Part shown: one piece after another, positions 1 to 6,192 of the stretch
Numbering within the stretch: the stretch's first letter is position 1
How the letters are laid out: each line of letters begins with the position of its first letter
DNA from: Planctomycetota bacterium
GTDB lineage: Bacteria; Planctomycetota; SBBH01; JACQRN01
Direction of reading: 5' to 3'
Length of the DNA stretch: 13,024 nucleotides
Assembly (NCBI GenBank): GCA_016206515.1
Contig: JACQRN010000346.1
Coordinates: forward strand, 1 to 13,024
Position numbers and translations under genes: made by a program
Notes under the pieces: model-generated
The model's input: only the letters and a program-made list of their open reading frames with translations
What the model was told of the DNA's origin: nothing
The model's database searches: none

Positions 1-248
1 CTCCGATGGGGCTCTCCCCAGCCCCCGAACTTCCGCTGGGTTGCACGAGCATGGGCCGGAGCGACGCGGCGAGCGACCTGGCGATCCGAGCCGAGCACCA
101 GTGACGGCGGGCGGTCCGCGGCGGGGGCGGCGAGCCCGGGACAGCGTTGTCATCGTCTCGGATGGATTCACCCACCGTCGTCCTTCGTGACAAGCCCCAC
201 GTCATCCTCCCGGCAACGTCCCCCGGCAGCCGGGTGGGTTCGGGCGGA
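1..248. other. Left-edge stretch with no assigned gene
   Basis: This is the sequence downstream of the radical SAM stop codon. On the plus strand a frame open from the window edge stops with TGA at 101-103; its last residues read as Ala/Asp/Arg-rich and high GC3, so it could be the C-terminus of a convergent gene. On the minus strand an ATG at 205, with GGGAGG directly in front, opens a frame that stays open to the edge (at least 68 codons, Pro/Arg-rich). The two overlap and I cannot choose between them. A short stem-loop, TGGGG-CTCT-CCCCA, lies at 7-20. I see no PqqD-like, protease or transporter motif here. Confidence 0.3.
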
Positions 249-1370
249 CTACCGCGTTCCCGCCAGCGTAGGAGGGACGCTGCGGGACCGCGGGGCGGAT
301 TCGTCGACCCCCGTGCGGTAGGCGCGCATCGTCATGTTGCAGGAGAGCGACGAGGCGGAGTAGATCGAACCGTTCTCGAGGAACCCCATCCCGGGGCATC
401 TTGTGCAGAGCGACAGGTATTGGCACGGGGAGCATCCGACCTCGTCCTCGCGGTGTTCGCGCAGGGAGCGGAACAACGGGGCGCGCTCCCAGATCTCCCG
501 CAGCGGCCGCTCCCGCACGTTCCCGGCGCTGATCGGGATCGTCATGCACGCCAGGACGTCGCCGTACGGGGTGATCGTCACGTCGCTGCGACCGATCCCG
601 CAGCCGATCGCCTGGCCGCGGGTCTTTCGTGATTCCTCGCTCAACTCCTCGAAGTGGACATCCCAGAAGGCGGACCAATAGTGCGTCTCCTCGTCGGTCC
701 CGGTCCGCAGGTCCGTCGGCGTGCGGTCGAGGTTGTTCCGCTCATAGATGTTGATGCAGTGCTTGAAGTCGACGCCCAGGCGGCCCGCAAGCTCGCGCAT
801 CGCCGGGAATTCGGCGTAGTTGCGCTCGTTGATCAACATCTTGAAGTAGGCGGGGACTCCCGCCTCCTTCAGCAGGGACGCGCCGCGGACGGTCTTCTCG
901 AACGATCCCGGTTCCTTCGTCAGCCAGTCGTGTGTCCCGGCCACGGCCCCGTACAGGGAAATCCCGACCTTCGCGACCCCCAGGTCCGCAAGCCGGCGCG
1001 CGAGGCGCGGCGTGACGAGGGTCGCATTCGTGTAGAAGTGGACGAGCATCCCCAAGGCGCGCGCATGCGCCACGAGATCGAGGAAGTCCGGGTGCCCCGT
1101 CGCCTCGCCGCCGGTCATGAGGATCGTGAACGTCCCCAGCGCGCGCGCCTGGGAGATGGCGTCGCACATCTCCTCCGTGGAGAGTTCCTCGCGCCCGCCC
1201 GCCTCGATGCTGAAGCAGTGGCGGCAGGAGAGGTTGCAGCGGCGAGTGACCTCGAGCGTCAGGGTGTAGGGGATGTTCCGCGAGGCGATCTTCTGGAAGT
1301 ACGGTGAGAGCGGCGTTGTAGCCGCTCTCGTCGGTGGCGTGTCCGGGCGGCCGAGGGGCGCGGGTTTCAC
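249..1370 (-). CDS. Radical SAM/SPASM peptide-modifying enzyme
   Basis: Predicted 373-residue radical SAM protein with a C-terminal SPASM domain, the architecture of PqqE and the sactipeptide and ranthipeptide maturases, which build C-C or thioether bonds in peptides. The [4Fe-4S] motif CNLSCRHC places Cys at 45, 49 and 52, followed by the SAM-binding TGGE at 86-89. The SPASM part shows C257-x12-G-x4-C275, then C313-x2-C316-x5-C322-x2-C325 and C344, enough ligands for two auxiliary clusters. I chose the GTG at 1370, 8 nt after the peptide stop; the frame stays open further upstream but there runs antisense-free through the peptide gene in another frame and looks non-coding. No N-terminal RRE/PqqD-like domain is seen. 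Its immediate partner is the Cys-containing small peptide upstream, so modification of that peptide is the likely job; the bond formed is unknown. Confidence 0.9.
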   Translation of the reverse strand: MKPAPLGRPDTPPTRAATTPLSPYFQKIASRNIPYTLTLEVTRRCNLSCRHCFSIEAGGREELSTEEMCDAISQARALGTFTILMTGGEATGHPDFLDLVAHARALGMLVHFYTNATLVTPRLARRLADLGVAKVGISLYGAVAGTHDWLTKEPGSFEKTVRGASLLKEAGVPAYFKMLINERNYAEFPAMRELAGRLGVDFKHCINIYERNNLDRTPTDLRTGTDEETHYWSAFWDVHFEELSEESRKTRGQAIGCGIGRSDVTITPYGDVLACMTIPISAGNVRERPLREIWERAPLFRSLREHREDEVGCSPCQYLSLCTRCPGMGFLENGSIYSASSLSCNMTMRAYRTGVDESAPRSRSVPPTLAGTR

Positions 1371-1378
1371 TCTGGCCG

Positions 1379-1567
1379 TCAGCTCGCGCCCGACGGGTTC
1401 GTCGAGCAGCCCAGGCCGAGGTCCGCGCTCTGCAGGCCGGACCCCTCGTCGACGCACTGGCCGCAGTGGGAGCCGCGGGAGAAGACCGTGCGTTCGGTAT
1501 GCACGCGCGGACGGACGTACGGCCTGCGGACGGGCTTCTCTCGCTTCTCCTCGTTCTCTCTGTCCAT
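1379..1567 (-). CDS. Putative RiPP precursor peptide, 62 residues
   Basis: Small ORF between the nucleotidyltransferase (9-nt gap) and the radical SAM gene (8-nt gap), in the same direction and with operon-like spacing on both sides. The N-terminal half is charged and contains RRPYVRPRVHTERTVF (residues 14-29), the kind of Lys/Arg-Pro-Tyr...Pro...Val leader segment that I recall from small peptides encoded beside PqqD/HprK/radical SAM genes. The C-terminal half (30-62) is rich in Gly and Ser with Cys at 35, 38 and 54 (CGQC, then a lone Cys), and ends in Ser62. That fits a leader plus modified core. There is no membrane segment and the Shine-Dalgarno is weak, so coupling to the upstream gene is likely. 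The function is inferred from context; a metal-binding accessory peptide is an alternative. Confidence 0.75.
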   Translation of the reverse strand: MDRENEEKREKPVRRPYVRPRVHTERTVFSRGSHCGQCVDEGSGLQSADLGLGCSTNPSGAS

Positions 1568-1576
1568 GGTGAAAGC

Positions 1577-2590
1577 CTAGCCCCGCGTCCGCGGGCGGGC
1601 AAGTGCGCGCCCGGTGCGGACGGCCAGCTGCGCGACGCGCATCGCGCGCGCAGCGCCGAGCGGGAGGCTCGGGTAGCGCCGCCGCAGGAAGGGGGGAGAG
1701 GGGAACGCGATCCGCCACGCGCGGCGCAACCGCGAGAGGACCGGATCCCGCGAAGCCAGGAGGAGGAGGAACTCCCCCTCCCCGGCACCGCCGCGCCCGT
1801 CCCAGGAGTCACGAAGGCGCCGCCAGGCCCATGGGGCGCGGGAGCGCGGCCGCCGTCCGCCCAGGAAGGCGTCGGCCTCTCCGAGAAGGCGACCGAGACC
1901 CGCGCCACGCATCCGTTCCGCGACCGCGTCCTGCCTCCCCTCGCGCGCGATCCGGTCGAGGAGGAGCCTCAGGTCGAGAAGCCAGATCCCGCGGGGCCAG
2001 GCGTGCAGGAGGAACGCGTGGACGGCGGTCCACAGGAAGTCCTCGACCGGGTCGAGCCCGTGCGCGGTGGCGCCGTGGAGGGTCGCCAGGGCCCGCGGTC
2101 GGGAGAGGTCGAGCCGGACCGGAAGATCCTCCGCGACGTGCAGGTCGACGTCGAGCGGGGACGCGCCGTCCCGCCGCCAGTGGATCTGCCCGTGGGGGAC
2201 GGGGCGAAAGCCGCATCGCGACAGGGCGCCTCCCAAGGCGCGCAGGTCGCATGCGCGGACCAGGAGGTCGAGGTCGAGCATCGGGCGCAGGCCGGGTCTC
2301 GGCAGGTCCGCCAGGACGCGCGCCATCCCCTTCAGGACCAGTGGGGGTGTCGTGACCGGAACGTAGGCACCGAGGATCTCCCACAGCGCGGAGCGCAGCA
2401 GGATTTCGCGTGCGACCGTATCGCGGTGGTCGTCGCGGCAGACGGTCAGACGGGGGTCCGGGTCGCCGGCTGTGTGCCACGCGCCCCAGAGCGGCGCGAG
2501 GCCGTGCCGTCGAGCGGCGCCGGCGTCGGGCCACGAGGCGGAGGGGCCGAAGGCGGCGCGGAGATGGGGGAGAGGGGGCAAGTGCCTCAT
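1577..2590 (-). CDS. Nucleotidyltransferase family protein (NTP_transf_5-like)
   Basis: A 337-residue protein with the hallmarks of the uncharacterised nucleotidyltransferase family PF14907: an LKG motif at 86-88, then RPMLDLDLLV at 102-111 with the Asp106/Asp108 metal pair, and a third carboxylate site LDVDLHV around 146-152. The C-terminal third is Arg-rich and predicted helical. The ATG at 2590 overlaps the stop of the HprK-like gene (ATGA), which decides the start although the frame is open further upstream. In lasso-peptide and related RiPP clusters this family often sits beside an HprK-like kinase, as here, but its chemical role is not established; it could adenylylate or otherwise tailor the peptide or a pathway intermediate. 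Family assignment is fairly firm, substrate unknown. Confidence 0.85.
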   Translation of the reverse strand: MRHLPPLPHLRAAFGPSASWPDAGAARRHGLAPLWGAWHTAGDPDPRLTVCRDDHRDTVAREILLRSALWEILGAYVPVTTPPLVLKGMARVLADLPRPGLRPMLDLDLLVRACDLRALGGALSRCGFRPVPHGQIHWRRDGASPLDVDLHVAEDLPVRLDLSRPRALATLHGATAHGLDPVEDFLWTAVHAFLLHAWPRGIWLLDLRLLLDRIAREGRQDAVAERMRGAGLGRLLGEADAFLGGRRPRSRAPWAWRRLRDSWDGRGGAGEGEFLLLLASRDPVLSRLRRAWRIAFPSPPFLRRRYPSLPLGAARAMRVAQLAVRTGRALARPRTRG

Positions 2591-3120
2591 GTCGTCCCGA
2601 GGAGCCACTTCTCCACGGTCGTCAGGATGTCGATCGGCGCCGTATACGCCAGTCGCGCGCACGGCACGGACGCGACGACCCTGCCGCACCGTTCGAGGTG
2701 TTCCTGTCCTCGCCCGTCCTCCAGGGCGAGCGTGAAACATTGCGAGGCGAGACGCAGGAGAGCGGTCGGACCAGGGCAGGGAAGGAGTCGGAGCCCCGGC
2801 GAGCGCTCCGGGAACAGGATCGCGCACAGAGGGGCGCTTGGCTGCGGTCGCCCGATCCGCGCGCCGCGGAACGGGGGGGGCGGAAGGGCGACCTCATATC
2901 CGTCCCCCGCGGGTCGCAGCAGGATCCTTTCGTCCGATAGGATCGCGTCGAGCGGGAGCTGCGCGGCGAGCGTGCTCTTGCCTCCGCCGGAGGGGGCCGG
3001 CGAGAGGACGGCGAGCCCCCGGACGAGGAAGGCGCACGCATGGACAAGCAACGCGCCCTCCGACTCGATGCGCTCCTGCTGTTCGCGGAGGCTTGCGCGG
3101 AAGTGCTGCGCGGATTTCAT
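2587..3120 (-). CDS. HPr-kinase-like P-loop ATPase (HprK-related)
   Basis: A 177-residue protein resembling only the C-terminal catalytic domain of HPr kinase/phosphorylase. The Walker A loop PSGGGKST lies at 43-50, preceded by a short beta-hairpin-like segment. AILSDERILL follows at about 60, as in HprK-related proteins where the acidic pair follows a buried strand. A Pro-rich loop and a LCAILFPERS segment in the middle are also typical. It lacks the N-terminal domain of true HprK, and no HPr (ptsH) gene is near. HprK-like proteins in paeninodin-type lasso-peptide clusters phosphorylate the C-terminal Ser of the precursor; here the operon also encodes a peptide ending in Ser, so a peptide kinase is the favoured role. 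The start is 17 nt after the tRNA-Leu 3' end, and its stop overlaps the next gene by 4 nt. Confidence 0.8.
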   Translation of the reverse strand: MKSAQHFRASLREQQERIESEGALLVHACAFLVRGLAVLSPAPSGGGKSTLAAQLPLDAILSDERILLRPAGDGYEVALPPPPFRGARIGRPQPSAPLCAILFPERSPGLRLLPCPGPTALLRLASQCFTLALEDGRGQEHLERCGRVVASVPCARLAYTAPIDILTTVEKWLLGTT

Positions 3121-3137
3121 TCCGGCGCTGGAGGGAG

Positions 3138-3219
3138 TGCCGAGGCCGGGACTCGAACCCGGAAGGGTTGCCCCACGAGATCCTAAGTCTCGCGCGTCTG
3201 CCAATTCCGCCACCTCGGC
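3138..3219 (-). tRNA. tRNA-Leu (anticodon TAG)
   Basis: The 82-nt gene folds as a class II tRNA. The acceptor stem pairs GCCGAGG (3213-3219) with CCTCGGC (3139-3145), with A as discriminator at 3138. The anticodon stem CGAGA/TCTCG encloses the loop CTTAGGA with anticodon TAG, and the T arm reads CCGGG-TTCGAGT-CCCGG. A long variable arm, about a dozen bases, is typical of tRNA-Leu. CCA is not encoded; CTC follows on the minus strand. The HprK-like gene begins 17 nt downstream on the same strand, leaving almost no room for a separate promoter. Confidence 0.95.
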
Positions 3220-3232
3220 ATGCTCCAGGATC

Positions 3233-3238
3233 AGGATA
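3233..3238 (-). promoter_or_regulatory. Possible -10 element of the tRNA-Leu gene
   Basis: TATCCT on the minus strand ends 13 nt before the first base of the tRNA. It fits TAnnnT and the position fits a short 5' leader. No TTGACA-like hexamer is found at the usual 16-18 nt upstream; that position is taken by the heptamer array. If real, it probably also drives the downstream peptide cassette. Confidence 0.35.
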
Positions 3239-3254
3239 CCTGTTTCTATCCCCG

Positions 3255-3318
3255 CTCCTCTCCTGTCTCCTGCCCTCCCGTCTTCTGTCTCCCCTCTCTT
3301 CTGTCTCCCCTCCTGCCC
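3255..3318. repeat. Pyrimidine-rich degenerate heptamer array upstream of the kinase
   Basis: An almost pure C/T tract on the plus strand built from variants of TCTCCTG. Two perfect adjacent units lie at 3259-3272, and the 11-mer CTTCTGTCTCC occurs at 3282-3292 and 3298-3308. The same 14-mer recurs exactly at 6246-6259, just past the kinase gene, and the 11-mer recurs inverted at 6203-6213. The array fills most of the 123-bp gap between the divergent tRNA and kinase genes. It may be a minisatellite dispersed in this genome. Confidence 0.75.
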
Positions 3319-3327
3319 GTTCCGGTT

Positions 3328-3333
3328 TACTCT
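3328..3333 (+). promoter_or_regulatory. Possible -10 element giving a leaderless kinase mRNA
   Basis: TACTCT lies with its last base 9 nt before the GTG start at 3343. No Shine-Dalgarno sequence is present between them, and no good -35 hexamer is visible because the upstream DNA is the C/T array. The hexamer-to-GTG spacing matches the two candidate promoters at 10496-10501 and 10539-10544. Confidence 0.35.
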
Positions 3334-3342
3334 GTATCCCGC

Positions 3343-6192
3343 GTGAAGCTCGGCAAGATCGCCGTCGACCGGTCCTGGCTCAACTACCGTCAGTTGCGTG
3401 AGGTTCTGGACCGACAGGAAGAGGGGCGCTCGCAGGGGCTTCTGCGTCGCCTGGGGGAGATGCTCGTGGCGGACGGCCTCCTGAACGCCCAGCAGGTCCG
3501 CGAGCTCCTGGCGGCCCAGGGTGTCCGGATCCAGCGATGCCAGTCGTGTGAGACGTTCTGGAACGTCCGCGGCGAGCCCGGCAGCCGGGGGCGCTGCGGC
3601 GCCTGCGGAACGGTGCTCTCCGACGCGACGAAGGAGCCTCCCATTTCCGTTGTGGGTGAGGTGCGCACGCGGCCGGCGGATGGGGAGGTCGCGGCGGAGC
3701 CGGGGCAGGAAACGGTGCAGCTCGCGTCCGGTTTCAGCGCCCTGGCGGGCGAACCCCCCGCGGATGCGCAGGGTGTCGCCCCGGGTGTCGGAGGGGCGAT
3801 CGAGGCGGGCGGAGGGGCGAGCGCGCGTCGCGGCAGCCAGCGCTACGAGATCAAGCTGATGTACCCGGTCCAGGGGGGGATGGGCCGGTTGTACCTGGCC
3901 CGGGACCTGGAGCTCAACCGGATGGTGCTGATGAAGGTTCTTCGGGAGGACCTGCGGGATCCGGAAGCGGTCCGGAGGTTCGTCACGGAGGCGCAGGTGA
4001 CGGCCCAGCTGCAGCATCCGAACATCGTCCCGGTCTACGACCTCGCCGTGGACGAGGCGGGGCTCCCCTTCTATACGATGAAGCAGGTCGTCGGTCAGAG
4101 CTTCCGGGACGTTGTCGGCATCCCGAAGGGGCAGCCGACCGACCATACGCTCGTCCAGATGCTGCAGATCCTCCAGGCCGTCTGCAACGCGGTGCACTTC
4201 GCGCACACGCAGGGGGTCGTCCACCGGGACCTGAAGCCGGGGAACATCCTCGTCGGCGCCTTCGGGGAGGTGGTGGTCGTCGACTGGGGGCTCGCGAAGA
4301 TCGTCGGGCGCGACGACGCTTCGCGCAAGCTGCAGGCCGACATCCACGAGGCGCTCGAGTCGGTCGATAGGACGCGGGGCGCCCGCGCCGCCGACATGCG
4401 GACCCTGGCGGGGACCACGCTGGGGACGCCCGCCTACATGGCGCCGGAGCAGGCGCGAGGGGAGATCTCCCGGCTGGGGCCCGCCGCCGACATCTTCGCC
4501 CTCGGCGCGATCCTCTACGAGGTGTTGACGTGCCGTCCGCCGTACACGGGAAGGAACAGCCGCGACATCCTCCAGAAGGTGCTGCGTGGCCCGCCCCCGC
4601 CGCCCCGCGCGATCGATCCCGAGGTTCCCCCGGAGCTCGAGGCGATCTGCCTCAAATGCATGGAGCCGGAGCCGACGCAGCGGTATGCGACCGTGGGCGA
4701 GCTGCGCAACGACCTGCAGGCGGTCATCGAGGGGCGCGACGTCAAGGGGACGAGGGTCGGGTGGCGGGTCCGCGCACGGCGGTTCCTGCAGCGGCATGCG
4801 GTGCCGGTCCGGATCACGGAGGCGGCTGCGGTGCTGATGACGGTCTTCGGGTGGGTGTACACCTTGCAGTGGGAATCGGCCCGCGAGGTCGAACTCAGGT
4901 TCGGCGAGCGGCAGGAGGCATCGCTGCGCGCGCTGGAGCGCGCGCGGCGCGATCTCGAGGCGCTTCATCAGGATGTCTCGCGCGACCGGGAGGTTCGCAC
5001 CCGGCTCGGGATGCTGGAGGCGCGCCTCGCTCTTGGAGGCGATGTCGGGGAAGCCCGACGTGGGATCGAACGGGTTTGCCGCGAGCATCCCGCGGAAGGT
5101 GCCGCCTGGGCCCTCCTGGGTCGGCTGGCGGCCCGGGAGGGGCGCTGGGAGGATGCGCTCCATGCCTTCGCGCACGCGGCGGAGGACGCATCGACACGGC
5201 TGGAGGCCGGACGGGCCCGTCTGACGATCCTGATGCGGCTCGGGGACGAGCCCGGGGCGAACGCGATGGTGGAGGAGATCGCCCGGGAGGATCCGGCGGG
5301 GCCCGAGGCGGGACGCCGAAGCGCCTTCGCTCTGCTGGGGCGACTCGGGACGGTTCGCCAGGCCTCGGATGTCCGTCGCGAGGTTCCCCGGGCGCTCGAC
5401 GCGCTGGAGGCGTGGGGAAACGCCTACGGGGAGGATCGCCTGTCCGTCCGGGCGCGCGTTCTCTTGGAGTCGGCGCGGACGCTCGCGGAGGCGGAGGCGT
5501 TCGTGGATGCCCTGGGGGGACGCGCGGATGCCGGATCCTGGCGGGAGAGCCCCGGGGCGGTGCCGCTGATGCTCTCCGTCCGGGAGGCGCGTGCGCGAGC
5601 GGACGGCTACCTCCGTGAGCGTGCGGAAGACGTGGAGGTCCGCGAGGTCGACCTGCTCCTGGCGCAGGTCGCCGGGGACGGGGAGGGGGAGCTCCGGGCG
5701 CTCGATGCGCTCCTGGTGCACCGGTACGCGGATGCGTCGCTGTGGCGCGCGATCGCCCAGAAGGCCGCGGCGCTGGATCTCGACGACCGGGCGGAGTCCG
5801 TCGCCGCGCGAATGGTGCAGTCGGATCCCCAGAATGTGGAGATCCGGCATTGGCGCGCTTTGCTGCGCCACGCAATGGGCCGGTACGAGCCGGCCCTCGT
5901 CGATCTCGATTGGGTCTGCTCCGTGCGTCCGGAGCTGCCGCAGCCGTTCTTAGAGCGGGGCCGGATCCTGATGGACCTGGAGCGCTTCCCCGAGGCGGAA
6001 ACCGTCTTCACCGGGCTGCTGCGCGACCCGGCGATCCGCGCGAGGTGGCCGGAGGCGTGGCACCAGCGCGGCCTCTCGCGGGAGAGACAGGGAAACCGCG
6101 AGGGGGCGGCCGCGGACTACGGTGAGGCGGCCCGGCTCGCGCCGCGGGAGGCGCGGTATTCGGAGGCGTGGAGGAGAGTGGCGGGGGAGTGA
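3343..6192 (+). CDS. Membrane Ser/Thr protein kinase with zinc ribbon and TPRs
   Basis: A 949-residue Hanks-type kinase. The N-terminal 1-60 resembles the helical GSPII_E_N-like domain. A zinc ribbon follows (CxxC at 66-69 and 85-88), then a Gly/Ala-rich linker and the kinase domain at about 168-470. Visible motifs are GGMG at 178-181, Lys198, Glu216, HRD at 294-296 with Asn301, DWG at 314-316 and APE at 367-369, so catalytic residues are present. The first Gly of the P-loop is replaced (VQGGMG). One membrane helix lies near 491-510, then a coiled coil and a long helical TPR-like region ending with clearer TPRs at about 830-945. I prefer the GTG at 3343 because upstream codons are the C/T repeat. 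Targets are unknown. The stop overlaps the glycosyltransferase start (GTGA), so the genes are probably co-transcribed. Confidence 0.93.
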   Translation: MKLGKIAVDRSWLNYRQLREVLDRQEEGRSQGLLRRLGEMLVADGLLNAQQVRELLAAQGVRIQRCQSCETFWNVRGEPGSRGRCGACGTVLSDATKEPPISVVGEVRTRPADGEVAAEPGQETVQLASGFSALAGEPPADAQGVAPGVGGAIEAGGGASARRGSQRYEIKLMYPVQGGMGRLYLARDLELNRMVLMKVLREDLRDPEAVRRFVTEAQVTAQLQHPNIVPVYDLAVDEAGLPFYTMKQVVGQSFRDVVGIPKGQPTDHTLVQMLQILQAVCNAVHFAHTQGVVHRDLKPGNILVGAFGEVVVVDWGLAKIVGRDDASRKLQADIHEALESVDRTRGARAADMRTLAGTTLGTPAYMAPEQARGEISRLGPAADIFALGAILYEVLTCRPPYTGRNSRDILQKVLRGPPPPPRAIDPEVPPELEAICLKCMEPEPTQRYATVGELRNDLQAVIEGRDVKGTRVGWRVRARRFLQRHAVPVRITEAAAVLMTVFGWVYTLQWESAREVELRFGERQEASLRALERARRDLEALHQDVSRDREVRTRLGMLEARLALGGDVGEARRGIERVCREHPAEGAAWALLGRLAAREGRWEDALHAFAHAAEDASTRLEAGRARLTILMRLGDEPGANAMVEEIAREDPAGPEAGRRSAFALLGRLGTVRQASDVRREVPRALDALEAWGNAYGEDRLSVRARVLLESARTLAEAEAFVDALGGRADAGSWRESPGAVPLMLSVREARARADGYLRERAEDVEVREVDLLLAQVAGDGEGELRALDALLVHRYADASLWRAIAQKAAALDLDDRAESVAARMVQSDPQNVEIRHWRALLRHAMGRYEPALVDLDWVCSVRPELPQPFLERGRILMDLERFPEAETVFTGLLRDPAIRARWPEAWHQRGLSRERQGNREGAAADYGEAARLAPREARYSEAWRRVAGE

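Noticed and set aside
249..3120. Lasso-peptide cluster
   Set aside because: No asparagine-synthase-like cyclase, B1 recognition element or transglutaminase-like B2 protease is visible; only the kinase/nucleotidyltransferase pair is shared with such clusters.
2587..3120. Classical HprK controlling carbon catabolite repression
   Set aside because: The protein is half length, lacks the N-terminal domain, and no HPr or PTS gene is nearby.
3255..3318. CRISPR array
   Set aside because: The units are 7-nt degenerate tandem repeats without spacers of regular length, and no cas genes are present.
1334..3346. Plus-strand open frame of 670 codons opposite the peptide cassette
   Set aside because: It is antisense to four genes with recognisable motifs and crosses the tRNA gene. 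Its translation is low-complexity Arg/Gly/Pro.
2587..5871. Minus-strand open frame of 1094 codons across the kinase gene
   Set aside because: Only its last 178 codons (2587-3120) are coding, as the HprK-like gene. The rest is antisense to the kinase and passes through the tRNA-Leu; it has no recognisable domain and is explained by high GC.
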